The translations under genes and the position numbers were made by a program. A model generated the notes under the pieces. It had not been told where the DNA came from and did no database searches. It saw only the letters and a list, made by a program, of their open reading frames with translations. This document shows positions 48,132-57,506 of a stretch of DNA of 60,737 nucleotides, piece after piece. Within the stretch, counting starts at the first letter, position 1, and every line of letters starts with the position of its first letter. The DNA is from Verrucomicrobiota bacterium (GTDB lineage: Bacteria > Verrucomicrobiota > Verrucomicrobiia > Limisphaerales > UBA8199). Location: positions 1 through 60,737 of the forward strand of contig JAAYVL010000134.1 of assembly GCA_012517205.1 (NCBI GenBank), given 5' to 3'.

Positions 48132-50195
48132 TCATGGCCGGGACGGCTCCGGCTGGCGGTCGCGCAGGGGGCGGCCGGCCTGGAAGAGGCGCAACTGCGC
48201 GGCCAGGGTTCCCGCCAGGGCCTGGTTCTCCGACGCCAGGGCCAGCTTGAGCGCCTTGTGGGCGGCCTGGACGGCGGCGGGAAAATCGCCCGCCTCGGCG
48301 CTGGCCACAGCCAGGGTTTCGAGGAGCCGCGCATCCTGTTCGCCGGTCAGTTCCACGGCGCGCCGGGCCAGGCGCACGGCTTCCGCGCCGTCCCGGCTGT
48401 CCGCGTTCTCATGCGTCGCCAGCAGCCAGGCCAGCCCATCGAGCGCCGTCACCATGTCCGGCTGCAGTTCAAGGGCCCGGCGCAAGAGCGGGATGGCTTC
48501 CTCCGGCTGGTTCAGCAGGACTAAAGCGTGTCCCGCGCCATACGCCGCCGCTGCGTGGTCCGGTTTCCAGGCCAGTGCCGCCTGCTCGTGAAACAGCGCC
48601 GTGCGGAGTTGATCCGTCAGCTCGGGGCCTGGGGAAGCGGGGTTGGGGGCGCTGGCGTTGGCCGACAGTTCCGGCCGGCATTTTTCCAGGATCAGGCAGG
48701 CCAGGTTATGGTGCGCCAGCCAGCAGCGGGGATTGCGTTTGAGCGTGGCGCGCCAAAGCGTTTCTTCGTCCTGGTAAATCCCGCATTGCGCCCACGTCAA
48801 TGGCCCCAGCACCGCGATTGCGCTCGCGGCCCCGGCCACGCCCAGAGCCTTTGCCAGCCGCCCGCGCGCCGGGCGCGCCGTCGCGGCCAGTTTTTGCGCC
48901 AGCCACGCGCCGACGCCCGTCACCAGTGCGATCATCCCAATCATGGCCGGGTAAACCCAGTGATCGGATACGAACGAATACTTCTGGAAATAAATCTTGA
49001 AGAAGCCCAGCACGGGGAAAAGCATGGCCAGAAAATAGGTCAGGGCGAAAAACGGCGCCCGCCCCCAGCGGCGGCGATGCCACCAGCTCAACCCCCAGAT
49101 TCCCAACAGCAAAACGCCGGGCAGATAATTCACGACCTCGGCGGGAGAAAAATTCCAGCGCGGATACACAAACATCGGGTTGCGGGGAAACACGATCCGC
49201 GCCAGGTAAAACCACCCGGCCATGCCCGCCCCCACCAGCCGCGACCGGAAATCGCCCGCCGCGACCACATCCGATCCGATGCTGCGCTCGTATTGAAACC
49301 AGATTGTCACCAGCGCCAGCACCAGCCCGGCGGCAAAGAAGGGCAGCGTGCGCCCGACATCCCCCTTCGTCAGCGGCTGGCCGTCCGCGCTGCTTCGCCA
49401 CCAGGCGCATAGCAGCAGCACGACGGGCAGCAGCACGACGGAGGTTTTACTGAGCAACGCCAGCACAAAGGCGATGAACGAGGTCCAGTACCAGAACGTT
49501 TCCGCGTTGAACGGCGCCGCCCGGTTCGGCGGGCTTTTTCCCTTCGGCCTCCGGGTTTTCCGCGCTCGCATTTCCGCATCCCGCCGCGCCTGTTCAGAAC
49601 GCAAATAGGCCACCAGCGCCAGGCCGAAGAAGAACAGTGACAACGTGTTCTTGCGCTCCGTGATCCACGCGACCGACTGGACGTTGATCGGGTGGATGGC
49701 AAAAAGGAGCGCGGCCAGCCAGGCCCCCGGGATGTTCAGGTGGCGTAGCGCCCGCCAGAGCAGAATGGCCGCCCCGGCGTGGAGCAGGATGTTGGTGACA
49801 TGATACCCCGTGGCTTGGAGCCCCCAGAGCCGCCATTCCAGCCAGAACGATGTCAGCGTCAGTGGCCAATAGTCGTAGAACTTCCCTCCGCTCCAGATAT
49901 GCCACAGCCCATCCGGCGCGTGGATTAACGGATTGGCCGTCAGGATGTCGTCATCATCCCAGATAAAACCCGCCTGCACCGCCGGCCAATACACCGCCAG
50001 CGTCGCGAGTAAAATAGCGGCCGCGCCAATCAATAAGCTGGTTTGCTTCGTGGTCTTGATCTTGCGCCCCAGCTTAAACCTTTCCCACGCGGAAGATAAG
50101 AATAAAAGCGGCCGCCGCCAAAAAGCCGGGAGCCGCCCCTGCTTTCCGGCAGGGAAGTGCAGACCGAACGAAGGCGAGGCTGCGCTCAAGCCCAT
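48132..50195 (-). CDS. Multi-pass membrane protein with TPR region, TMTC-like
   Basis: 687 residues. After a 55-residue leader come about ten membrane helices with the motif WDDDDILTANPLI in the first loop, WPLTLTSFWLEWRLWG, and AIHPINVQSVAWITERKNTLSLFFF. This resembles O-mannosyltransferase-type TMTC proteins (GT-C fold with an acidic pair in loop 1). Residues about 500-660 form TPR-like helices (FHEQAALAWKPDHAAAAYGAGHALVLLNQPEEAIPLLRRALEL). It may glycosylate exported proteins using a lipid-linked sugar. The start at 50195 is the only ATG in range; a later start is possible. It is divergent from the LpoB-type gene. Confidence 0.82.
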   Translation of the reverse strand: MGLSAASPSFGLHFPAGKQGRLPAFWRRPLLFLSSAWERFKLGRKIKTTKQTSLLIGAAAILLATLAVYWPAVQAGFIWDDDDILTANPLIHAPDGLWHIWSGGKFYDYWPLTLTSFWLEWRLWGLQATGYHVTNILLHAGAAILLWRALRHLNIPGAWLAALLFAIHPINVQSVAWITERKNTLSLFFFGLALVAYLRSEQARRDAEMRARKTRRPKGKSPPNRAAPFNAETFWYWTSFIAFVLALLSKTSVVLLPVVLLLCAWWRSSADGQPLTKGDVGRTLPFFAAGLVLALVTIWFQYERSIGSDVVAAGDFRSRLVGAGMAGWFYLARIVFPRNPMFVYPRWNFSPAEVVNYLPGVLLLGIWGLSWWHRRRWGRAPFFALTYFLAMLFPVLGFFKIYFQKYSFVSDHWVYPAMIGMIALVTGVGAWLAQKLAATARPARGRLAKALGVAGAASAIAVLGPLTWAQCGIYQDEETLWRATLKRNPRCWLAHHNLACLILEKCRPELSANASAPNPASPGPELTDQLRTALFHEQAALAWKPDHAAAAYGAGHALVLLNQPEEAIPLLRRALELQPDMVTALDGLAWLLATHENADSRDGAEAVRLARRAVELTGEQDARLLETLAVASAEAGDFPAAVQAAHKALKLALASENQALAGTLAAQLRLFQAGRPLRDRQPEPSRP

Positions 50196-50468
50196 CCTGA
50201 GCGCAGGCGCCGTTCTCGTTATTTTCGGCCATAAATGGAGAAGAGTCGGAAGCTGACAGAGTTTGAATTTGGGAGTGGCGCGGCCGCGAATAAAAGTGTA
50301 GGCTTGGCGTCAAAGTGAAGGTAAGGCCATGAACAGGCAGATCCTAATTGATCGAAATAGGCGCGGACAGGCTGGCGCAGCCGCGCAACGGCCTTGCCGC
50401 CGGATTCCAACGCCCCGGGCGCGGCGGGTGCACTGACTTTTTAGGAACTGAATTAAACTCATTAGCTT

Positions 50469-51104
50469 ATGAAAATAGTAATAACTCGAATGACAGCATC
50501 GGTTTGCGGCGTGATGATGGCGGTGTTGGCCGCCGGTTGCGCCTCCAGCGGCGTGAAGAATCCTTCCGGCGTGCCGGTGACGCACATGAACGCCGACGAA
50601 CAGGGGTTTGTGGCGGGCACCGGGGTGGAATCGCAGGATTTGGTGATGGTGGCCGACAAGATGTCCCGGAGCATCCTGGGCATCCCCCAGATCGCCAATG
50701 CGGCCACGCCGCCGTCCATCGTGATCAATCCCGTGGATAACCAGACCCGCTTTCCCATTAACAAGGACATTTTCCTGACGCGCATCCGGGCGCAACTGAA
50801 CTCGAAGGCGCAGGGGCGGGTGGTCTTCCTGGCGCGCCACCAGATGGAAGAGCTGGAAAAGGAGCGCAACCGCAAGCGCGAAGGGCAAGTCACTTCCAGT
50901 TCTGATCCCAGCGTGCAGGAGTTCAAGGGTGCGGATTACTTCCTGACCGGTTCGCTGCAGGGGCTTTCCACCCGCACCAAGGCCGGCACGAGCGACTACA
51001 TTCTTTACAACTTCCACCTGATTGACGCGCGGACCAGCGCCATCGTGTGGGAGGACATGGCCGAGTTGAAGAAACAGGGGCTGGAAGACGCTGCCTACCG
51101 CTAG
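50469..51104 (+). CDS. lpoB: LpoB-type penicillin-binding protein activator lipoprotein
   Basis: 211 residues with a lipoprotein signal (VMMAVLAAGC, Cys24). The LpoB domain is recognised by QDLVMVADKMSRSILGIP, PPSIVINPVDNQTRFPINKDIFLTRIRAQL, ADYFLTGSLQGLSTR and YNFHLIDARTSAIVWED. In E. coli LpoB is an outer-membrane lipoprotein that reaches through the peptidoglycan to activate PBP1b. It heads a triad with a COG3014-like and a YcfL-like lipoprotein; in E. coli ycfL likewise sits next to lpoB. The next gene follows after about 20 bp. Confidence 0.88.
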   Translation: MKIVITRMTASVCGVMMAVLAAGCASSGVKNPSGVPVTHMNADEQGFVAGTGVESQDLVMVADKMSRSILGIPQIANAATPPSIVINPVDNQTRFPINKDIFLTRIRAQLNSKAQGRVVFLARHQMEELEKERNRKREGQVTSSSDPSVQEFKGADYFLTGSLQGLSTRTKAGTSDYILYNFHLIDARTSAIVWEDMAELKKQGLEDAAYR

Positions 51105-51125
51105 GCAGCGAGGGGGGGCGCAGTG

Positions 51126-52310
51126 ATGAAACTCCTCTGGCAGCCGGTGCTGCTGGCCCTGGCGGCAAGCCTGGCCGGCTGCGCGACGAGCCGGAAGCCG
51201 GCAGTGCCGCCGCTGACGGGCGACATTCTGGTGGATGCGCCCCGAGCCATTGCCAGCGGCCCGGCGCGCGACCGCGTGATCTGGCAATACCGGCTGGCGG
51301 CGGCGGCGATGCGGCAGGGGAAGTTCGACCTCGCCAAGCAGAACCTGGATGAAGTCCTGCTGACGCTGGGCGGCATTTACGGCAAGGACCCGGATGCAAA
51401 GAAAGCGCGCAGCTACTTTCGGGCGGAGGCCCGGAAAACCTTCATCGGCGAGCCGTACGAGCGGTCTATGGCCTATATCTATCGCGGCATAATTTACTGG
51501 ATGGACGGCGAACGCGACAACGCCCGCGCCTGCTTCCGCAGCGCGGAGTTCGAGGACAGCGACGCCGCGCTGCAGGAATATGCCGGCGACTGGGTGCTGC
51601 CGGATTACCTGGATGGCCTGGCCACGGCCAAGCTGGGCGGGGACGGCTCGGATGCGTTCCAGCGGGCGCAGGCTAACGCCAGGGGAATCAAACTGCCGCC
51701 CGCCCGGCCTGAGGCCAATGTGCTGTTTTTTGTCGAGTTCGGCCCGGGCCCGACCAAGTACGCAACCGGCCAATACCAGCAGGAGCTTCGCTTCAACACG
51801 CCGGCTTCGCCCGTGGCGTCCGCGATGCTGAAGGTGGACGCCCGGCAAATCCCGATTGCTCCCACGGACGATGTCGGGTTCCAGGCCACCACGCGCGGGG
51901 GGCGCGTGATGGACCACATCCTCGGCAACAAAGCCGTGTTCAAGTCCGCCACGGACGCCGCCGGATCGGTGGCGATGCTGGGCGGCATCACCACCGCGGT
52001 GGCCAGCCGCGACCGGACGACGCAGCAAGTCGGCCTGGGGATTGCGCTGGCCGGGCTGGCGACTACGCTGGTTTCGGCGGCGACCGTGCCGAAGGCGGAT
52101 ACGCGGGCCTGGGATAACCTGCCGCGCTACCTGAGCTTCGCCTGCCTGCCGCTGCCCGTGGGGCAACATGTCGCCACCCTCCAATTCCTCGATTCCGCCG
52201 GCCAGGTTCAATCGAACCTGACCAAAACCATCACCCTCAACATCGCGACGACGGACCGGGACAAGGTCGTCTTCGTAAGCGATGCTTCCATTACGCCGCA
52301 AACTTTATGA
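51126..52310 (+). CDS. COG3014-type lipoprotein
   Basis: 394 residues from the ATG at 51126; a GTG one codon earlier is in frame. A lipoprotein signal is visible (QPVLLALAASLAGC, Cys19). Helical repeats in the first half (RDRVIWQYRLAAAAMRQGKFDLAKQNLDEVL, SMAYIYRGIIYWMDGERDNARACFRSAEF) look TPR-like. A middle segment (ANVLFFVEFGPGPTKYATGQYQQELRF) and a hydrophobic Gly/Ala-rich part follow. The match to COG3014 proteins that accompany LpoB in Vibrio and others is from memory of this gene order. Function unknown, probably linked to peptidoglycan synthesis or the outer-membrane attachment of LpoB. Its stop overlaps the next start (ATGA). Confidence 0.85.
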   Translation: MKLLWQPVLLALAASLAGCATSRKPAVPPLTGDILVDAPRAIASGPARDRVIWQYRLAAAAMRQGKFDLAKQNLDEVLLTLGGIYGKDPDAKKARSYFRAEARKTFIGEPYERSMAYIYRGIIYWMDGERDNARACFRSAEFEDSDAALQEYAGDWVLPDYLDGLATAKLGGDGSDAFQRAQANARGIKLPPARPEANVLFFVEFGPGPTKYATGQYQQELRFNTPASPVASAMLKVDARQIPIAPTDDVGFQATTRGGRVMDHILGNKAVFKSATDAAGSVAMLGGITTAVASRDRTTQQVGLGIALAGLATTLVSAATVPKADTRAWDNLPRYLSFACLPLPVGQHVATLQFLDSAGQVQSNLTKTITLNIATTDRDKVVFVSDASITPQTL

Positions 52311-52729
52311 AAAGAGCATTCCCATTACTCCTCGCCGCGGGCAGCCTCGTGCTGCTGGCCGCCGGCTGCAGCACCTACGATAAAGGGCCGTATCTGCCGC
52401 AAACCTCCAAAACGCCCGCTTACGAGAGCAAGGAACCGGTGATCCTGATGGATCCCGCGGTCCGGCGCTCGGTGACGTGCAGCGGCTTGCAGGAGCGAAC
52501 GCTGCCGGATGGCCGGCTGGAGATTGTCGCCCACCTGCGCAACCGCGAGAACCGCCGCATTGAGGTCCAGGCCAACTGCGTCTTCAAGGATCAGAACGCC
52601 TTTTCCACCGGCGACGAAACGCCCTTCGTCATGGTGATTCTGACCGAGAACGGCACGGAGGATGTCAAGTTCACCTCCATGAACAATCTCGCGAAGAAAT
52701 ACACCATCCGCGTGCGCCAGGCACGGTAA
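52307..52729 (+). CDS. YcfL/DUF1425-type lipoprotein
   Basis: 140 residues with a lipoprotein signal (LLLAAGSLVLLAAGC, Cys21). The DUF1425 pattern is seen in RRSVTCSGLQERTLPDGRLEIVAHLRNRENRRIEVQANCVFKDQNAFSTGDETPF. It is coupled by a four-base overlap to the COG3014-like gene and closes the triad begun by lpoB. YcfL function is not established; the conserved neighbourhood suggests a role with LpoB in regulating class A penicillin-binding proteins. Confidence 0.88.
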   Translation: MKRAFPLLLAAGSLVLLAAGCSTYDKGPYLPQTSKTPAYESKEPVILMDPAVRRSVTCSGLQERTLPDGRLEIVAHLRNRENRRIEVQANCVFKDQNAFSTGDETPFVMVILTENGTEDVKFTSMNNLAKKYTIRVRQAR

Positions 52730-53021
52730 GCGGCCCGATTGGAATCCGCCGGAATCACTGCGTTCACCGGCGCGGTTCAGCCCATCCCCGGGCCCGGCGG
52801 CCCTCCGTTTCAACGGCCCCGGCAGCCCGGCGAAAAAGGGGAGGGCGGGAGGGCGGCAAAAAGTGAGGCGCGCCCGCGCCCGGATGCTGGCCGCCTCGGC
52901 GTGCTTTGGCAACGCAACGAAGCGCCATGCCCGCTGAAAAAGAGATGAATATGGGTATTGCCATTTCGTCAGAGTTGTAATAAGCCTGATGGCTGCTAGA
53001 GCTTGACTATTGACTTATTCT

Positions 53022-54386
53022 ATGAACTCGACGCCGAACCAAACTGCGAATCCCGGAGAATCCCGCCGCACCTTCATCAAGAAAGCTGCCACTGCGGCGG
53101 CGGTGGTGAGCACCGCCAACTTGTTCAAGACCCCGGTCTATGGCCAGAGCCAGGCCCCCGCCCCGGGGCGCGTTCTGGGAGCCAATGACCGCATTAACGT
53201 GGCCTATATCGGCACGGGCAAGCAGGGGATGATGCACATCACCATTGAGAAAAAATATGCCCAGGACAACAACATCGCCCAGGTGGCGGTGTGCGACGTT
53301 TATCAACGGCACCTGGACATGGCCCGGAACGCGATCGGCGTGAGTGAGAGCAGCGCCTATAAAGACCATCGCAAGCTGCTGGAGCGCAAGGATATTGACG
53401 CCATCGTGGCGGCGCCAACGGACCCGTGGCACGCACAGGTCAGCATTGACGCGTTGGAAGCAGGGAAGCACGTGTTCTGCGAGAAGCCCATGACGCGCTA
53501 CCTGGCCGAGGCGTTCGAGGTTTATGACGCTGTCAAGAAAACGGGCAAAACGTACGTCATCGGGTCGCAGGGCTGCATGGACGCCAAGTGGCATAAGGCG
53601 GCGGAGTGGGTCAAGGCCGGCAAACTGGGGCCGTTAGTCTGGGGGCAGGGCTCCTATTGCCGCAACAACAAGAACAACAGCGAGTGGACGTTCCCCATTG
53701 ATCCCGGCATGAATGAGCAGAACATTGACTGGGAACGCTGGTTGGGGAAAACCCCGAAAATCCCTTTCAACCCCGAGCATTATTTTAGCTGGCACAAATA
53801 CTACGCCTACAATTCGGGAATTATCGGCAATCTCCTGCCGCACCGGTTTCAGCCGCTGATGCTGGCAACCGGCGACCCCGAATTCCCGCGCCGCGTCGCC
53901 GCCACCGGCACGCGCAAGGTTTCCACCGACCGCGAGATTACCGACACGACGCACCTGCTGGCGGAGTTCCCGAGCGGGCTGACGCTGGCGGTCGTGGGCA
54001 CGACGGTCAACGAGCAGGGCCTGCCCGAAGTGTTGCGCGGGCGCAAGGCCACCTTGCACTTCGCGTCGAGCCAGAACCGGGTCGAGCTGAAGCCGGAGGC
54101 CATCTTTACGGACGAACTGGAGGCCGAGGAATTTACCGACCCGCAGCCGACGGAACGCATCGAACGGCTGGAAAAGGACTTCTTTGACTGCATCCGCAGC
54201 GGCAAGCAGCCGGTGGCCAACGTCGAGCTGGCCATTCGGGCCCAAACCGTGTTGTGCCTGGCGGAAATGTCCGAGCGGCTGGGATTGACGCTGTTCTTCG
54301 ACCCCAAGACCCGCGCCATCAAGACCGGCGACGGGCGCGTGGTCCCGCCGCTGAGCTATGACAGCGTGGTGCCGCCGATGGGCTAG
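53022..54386 (+). CDS. Tat-exported Gfo/Idh/MocA oxidoreductase
   Basis: 454 residues from the ATG at 53022; an in-frame TTG at 53010 is less likely. The twin-arginine signal ESRRTFIKKAATAAAVVSTA is followed by the Rossmann fold (INVAYIGTGKQGMMHITIEKKYA), CEKPMTRYLAEAFEVYDAV with the family Lys, and a long C-terminal beta-sheet domain. Exported members often carry bound NAD(P) and act on glycosides, forming 3-keto intermediates or transferring hydride within a sugar. This fits the DUF1080 and TIM-barrel genes in the window. It converges on accC with a four-base overlap of the stops. Confidence 0.9.
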   Translation: MNSTPNQTANPGESRRTFIKKAATAAAVVSTANLFKTPVYGQSQAPAPGRVLGANDRINVAYIGTGKQGMMHITIEKKYAQDNNIAQVAVCDVYQRHLDMARNAIGVSESSAYKDHRKLLERKDIDAIVAAPTDPWHAQVSIDALEAGKHVFCEKPMTRYLAEAFEVYDAVKKTGKTYVIGSQGCMDAKWHKAAEWVKAGKLGPLVWGQGSYCRNNKNNSEWTFPIDPGMNEQNIDWERWLGKTPKIPFNPEHYFSWHKYYAYNSGIIGNLLPHRFQPLMLATGDPEFPRRVAATGTRKVSTDREITDTTHLLAEFPSGLTLAVVGTTVNEQGLPEVLRGRKATLHFASSQNRVELKPEAIFTDELEAEEFTDPQPTERIERLEKDFFDCIRSGKQPVANVELAIRAQTVLCLAEMSERLGLTLFFDPKTRAIKTGDGRVVPPLSYDSVVPPMG

Positions 54387-55768
54387 GCTTTCTCTTCCAG
54401 CAACTCGCGGCGGGCGCCGCTGAGAAGTTGCTCGATAAACGAAGTGGAATAGGCGCCGCGGCGAAAGTTGGGATCCTGCAGGATGGCCTGCTGGAAGGAA
54501 ATCGTCGTCTTGACCCCGGTGATCATGTACTCGGCCAGCGCCCGGCTCATCTTGTTCATGGTTTCGCGTCGGTCGCGGCCATAGGTGACCAGCTTGGCGA
54601 TCATGGAGTCGTAGGCGGACGGAATGGTATAGCCGGCGTAGGCGTGGGAATCCACGCGGACCCCGCGGCCGCCGGGCTGGTAATACATCTCAATCCGCCC
54701 CGGGCTGGGGCGGAAGTTATCGAAGGGGTCTTCGGCGTTGATCCGGCATTCGATGGCGTGGCCCTTGAGCTGAATGTCACTCTGGGAGTGGCGCAGGGGC
54801 TCCCCCATCGCGAGCATGATTTGATAGCGCACCAGGTCAATGCCGGTGACTTCCTCGGTCACCGGGTGTTCGACCTGGATGCGCTTGTTGACCTCGAGAA
54901 AGTAGAACCGGCCATCGTTATCCACAATAAACTCGACCGTCCCGGCGTTGGTATAATTGGCCGCCTCCGCGATCTTGATGGCGGCCCGGCCCATGCGGTC
55001 CCGCAACTTCCGGAACTTGGGGTTCTCCAGCAGGGGCGACGGCGATTCCTCGACGACCTTTTGGTTGCGGCGTTGTATGGAGCAATCCCGCTCGCCCAGG
55101 TGAATAATGCGGCCCTTGTGATCCCCGAGAATCTGGAATTCAATATGATGGGGATTTTCGATGTATTTCTCGACGTAAACCCCCGAATTCCCGAACGCCT
55201 TTTCCGCCTCGCCGCGCGCGGTATGATAGCCCTTGATCAGCGAAATGTCGTTGTGGGCCACGCGCATTCCCCGGCCGCCGCCCCCCGCCACCGCCTTGAT
55301 CATGACCGGGTAGCCGATGCGCTTGGCAACCGACAGCGCGTCCTGTTCGCTTTCGACGACCCCTTCCGAGCCGGGCGGGGTGGGCACGTCGGCCTTCTTG
55401 GCCAGGGCCCGGCTGACGGCCTTGTCCTCCAGGGCATTCATGGCCCGCGAGTTCGGGCCGATGAACCGAATGTTGCAGCTCTCACAAACGTCGGCGAAAT
55501 GGGCGTTTTCCGCCAGGAACCCATAGCCGGGGTGAATGGCGTCCACGTCGGTGATTTCGGCGGCGCTGACAATGCGATCAATCCGCAGATAACTGTCATG
55601 GGAGGGCGCCTTGCCAATGCAGATGGCTTCGTCAGCCAGTTGCACGTGCATGGAATTGGCATCCGCTTCCGAATAAATGGCAACGGTGCGGATGTTCAGT
55701 TCCTTGCAGGCGCGGATAATGCGGACCGCAATCTCCCCGCGGTTGGCGACTAGAATCTTCTCAAACAT
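54383..55768 (-). CDS. accC: Acetyl-CoA carboxylase, biotin carboxylase subunit
   Basis: 461 residues. MFEKILVANRGEIAVRIIRACKEL at the start, the ATP-grasp loop VAGGGGRGMRV, GERDCSIQRRNQKVVEESPSP, and the active-site segment FLEVNKRIQVEHPVTEEVTGIDLV are diagnostic; the usual EMNTR reads EVNKR here. It carboxylates biotin on AccB using ATP and bicarbonate, the first half-reaction of fatty acid synthesis. It is the third gene of aroQ-accB-accC, 66 bp after accB. The extra C-terminal residues after FIEQLL (SGARRELLEEKA) are variable. Confidence 0.96.
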   Translation of the reverse strand: MFEKILVANRGEIAVRIIRACKELNIRTVAIYSEADANSMHVQLADEAICIGKAPSHDSYLRIDRIVSAAEITDVDAIHPGYGFLAENAHFADVCESCNIRFIGPNSRAMNALEDKAVSRALAKKADVPTPPGSEGVVESEQDALSVAKRIGYPVMIKAVAGGGGRGMRVAHNDISLIKGYHTARGEAEKAFGNSGVYVEKYIENPHHIEFQILGDHKGRIIHLGERDCSIQRRNQKVVEESPSPLLENPKFRKLRDRMGRAAIKIAEAANYTNAGTVEFIVDNDGRFYFLEVNKRIQVEHPVTEEVTGIDLVRYQIMLAMGEPLRHSQSDIQLKGHAIECRINAEDPFDNFRPSPGRIEMYYQPGGRGVRVDSHAYAGYTIPSAYDSMIAKLVTYGRDRRETMNKMSRALAEYMITGVKTTISFQQAILQDPNFRRGAYSTSFIEQLLSGARRELLEEKA

Positions 55769-55834
55769 GCCTGGCGACGATACAGCGTTAGGGCTTAGAG
55801 ACGAACTCCCCGGTCTGAAATCACGGGAACCCGG

Positions 55835-56308
55835 TCACGACGGGCGGATTTTGAACAGCACCTGCCCAAATTCCACCGGCTTGGCGTTTTCCACCATGAC
55901 CTGCGTGATGACGCCCTTGGCCTCCGCCTTAATCTCGTTCATGACCTTCATGGCCTCGATGATGCAGACCACCGTTTCCGGGCCAACTTCCGTGCCGACT
56001 TCGACATACGGGGCGGATTCGGGGGAGGGCGCGCGGTAGAAGGTGCCGATCATGGGGGATTTGATTTCCAATTCGTTGCTGGCCGCCGGCGGAGGGGCGG
56101 CCGCGGGAACCGGAGCCGGGGGTGGAACCGCAAGGGGAGGGGCATACGCCACCAGCGGCGTATCTTCATGCGCCGCCGCCGCGCCACCCCCATTGGCTCC
56201 CCGCTTGAGCCTGATCTTGAAATCCTGCTTCTCGAGTTCGAACTCCGTCACGGCGTTCTTCCTCATCAGGTCAATAATAGATTTGATGTCTTTTAGGTCC
56301 ACAGCCAT
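55835..56308 (-). CDS. accB: Biotin carboxyl carrier protein of acetyl-CoA carboxylase
   Basis: 157 residues. The C-terminal biotinyl domain has EAMKVMNEIKA, with the biotinylated Lys121, and the IGTFYRAPSPESAPYVEVGTEV stretch including the AccB-type thumb. The middle is a Pro/Ala linker, and the N-terminus (KDIKSIIDLMRKNAVTEFELEKQDFKIRLKRG) is the subunit-contact domain. It carries CO2 from AccC to the carboxyltransferase. It is transcribed with accC and probably from its own promoter near 56372-56399. Confidence 0.97.
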   Translation of the reverse strand: MAVDLKDIKSIIDLMRKNAVTEFELEKQDFKIRLKRGANGGGAAAAHEDTPLVAYAPPLAVPPPAPVPAAAPPPAASNELEIKSPMIGTFYRAPSPESAPYVEVGTEVGPETVVCIIEAMKVMNEIKAEAKGVITQVMVENAKPVEFGQVLFKIRPS

Positions 56309-56371
56309 CTATGATTAGAGTTACACTATCCGCACTTAACCCCTGCGTTCCGTATTTCGATTGCTATTGAA

Positions 56372-56399
56372 GGTATCAAACCCCATTGCGAGTCGTCAA
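56372..56399 (-). promoter_or_regulatory. Possible sigma-70-type promoter for accBC
   Basis: On the minus strand TTGACG (56394-56399) and GATACC (56372-56377) are separated by 16 bp, about 65 bp upstream of the accB start. The -10 match is weak. Confidence 0.3.
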
Positions 56400-56475
56400 C
56401 AATCGAATCCAACTCTTTTTTGTGCGGCAAAACCCCCTCGAATTCGCGGCAAAAAAGGCCGGTTTAGCCGTGTTC

Positions 56476-56910
56476 TCAGCTCTTGTTAACGTTAACGGCC
56501 GCTTCTAACGCTAAAAGATAGGATTCGGCACCAAAACCCAGTATCTGCCCCAGGCACACCGGGGCAATCAGCGATTTGTGCCGGAAATCTTCCCGGGCAT
56601 GAACGTTGGACAAATGGATTTCAATCGTGGGGACGCCCGCCGCCGCAATCGCATCGCGCAGGGCGATGCTGGTATGGGTGTAGGCAGCCGCGTTCAGGAC
56701 AATGACATCCCATTTCCCCTTAGCTTCCTGAATCCAACTCACAAGCTGGCCCTCCAGGTTGCTTTGGCGAAAGTCCACCACTACCTTGCGTTTTTTCGCC
56801 TGGGCACGAACCCTGGCCTCAATTTCAGCCAAAGTCGCCCGTCCATACACTTGAGGCTCGCGCTGGCCGAGCAGGTTTAGATTCGGGCCGTTAAGATAGA
56901 GTATCTTCAT
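56476..56910 (-). CDS. aroQ: 3-dehydroquinate dehydratase, type II
   Basis: 144 residues, the normal size for the dodecameric type II enzyme. ILYLNGPNLNLLGQREPQVYG contains the catalytic Tyr (VYG); DFRQSNLEGQLVSWIQEA, VLNAAAYTHTSIALRDAI and IEIHLSNVHAREDFRHKS supply the Arg, Asn and His residues of the active site. It converts dehydroquinate to dehydroshikimate. The order aroQ-accB-accC is common in bacteria, including this strand and spacing. The 167-bp gap to accB holds the possible accB promoter. Confidence 0.97.
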   Translation of the reverse strand: MKILYLNGPNLNLLGQREPQVYGRATLAEIEARVRAQAKKRKVVVDFRQSNLEGQLVSWIQEAKGKWDVIVLNAAAYTHTSIALRDAIAAAGVPTIEIHLSNVHAREDFRHKSLIAPVCLGQILGFGAESYLLALEAAVNVNKS

Positions 56911-57108
56911 CGGGCGGACTGAAACTAGCGGGAATACCGGGGCTTGTCGAATGGATTTATTCCCGAATCGGCCGCCGCCACGGTCCCTTCACGCACGCGG
57001 ACACGCATCGCCGGAAGCGCGCTTTGCGAAGGGAAACCCGGCCGAATATCGCTTGCCGGGACGGGCTGCGTCTGATTGACTGCGGCCACAGGCGTGCTAT
57101 CAGGACAA

Positions 57109-57417
57109 ATGATTCGCGGCTTTGACCGCCGGCCGGGAGCTGCTCTCGCGGGATTGCTCGCCTTGTTGCTATTGACGGCAACGGCGGCGGCGGGCAATCA
57201 CTCCTGGCATCACGCCTGGCATCACGATGGAGACGGGCATAGCCATTTCTGCCTCATCTGTTCCCTGGCCCAGGGGCAGATCACGGCCGCGCCGCTGGCC
57301 TCCATTTCCGCGATCATCCTTCCTGGCTGCTATTGGGTCGTTTCCCGGGCCAGCGTCCTCCGGGTGGCCGCCTTTCGCTACCGCTTTCCTCACGGCCGCG
57401 CTCCGCCCTGCGCCTGA
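57109..57417 (+). CDS. Small His-rich exported or membrane protein
   Basis: 102 residues from the ATG at 57109; a TTG at 57076 would add eleven. A hydrophobic signal-like stretch (ALAGLLALLLLTATAAAG) is followed by the His/Cys cluster NHSWHHAWHHDGDGHSHFCLICSL and then a second hydrophobic segment. The His and CxxC residues suggest metal binding (Zn, Cu or Ni), as in DUF2946-like small proteins. It lies about 50-90 bp upstream of the outer-membrane barrel gene on the same strand and may share its operon. Family not firmly identified. Confidence 0.65.
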   Translation: MIRGFDRRPGAALAGLLALLLLTATAAAGNHSWHHAWHHDGDGHSHFCLICSLAQGQITAAPLASISAIILPGCYWVVSRASVLRVAAFRYRFPHGRAPPCA

Positions 57418-57506
57418 CTGCGTCAGGACTGGTTCGTTGTTTTAGAAACCCCTTGGAAGACCGTATGCGCCGCTGGTCAGACGGCGGCGTCAGCTTGAGC
57501 GTAAAC

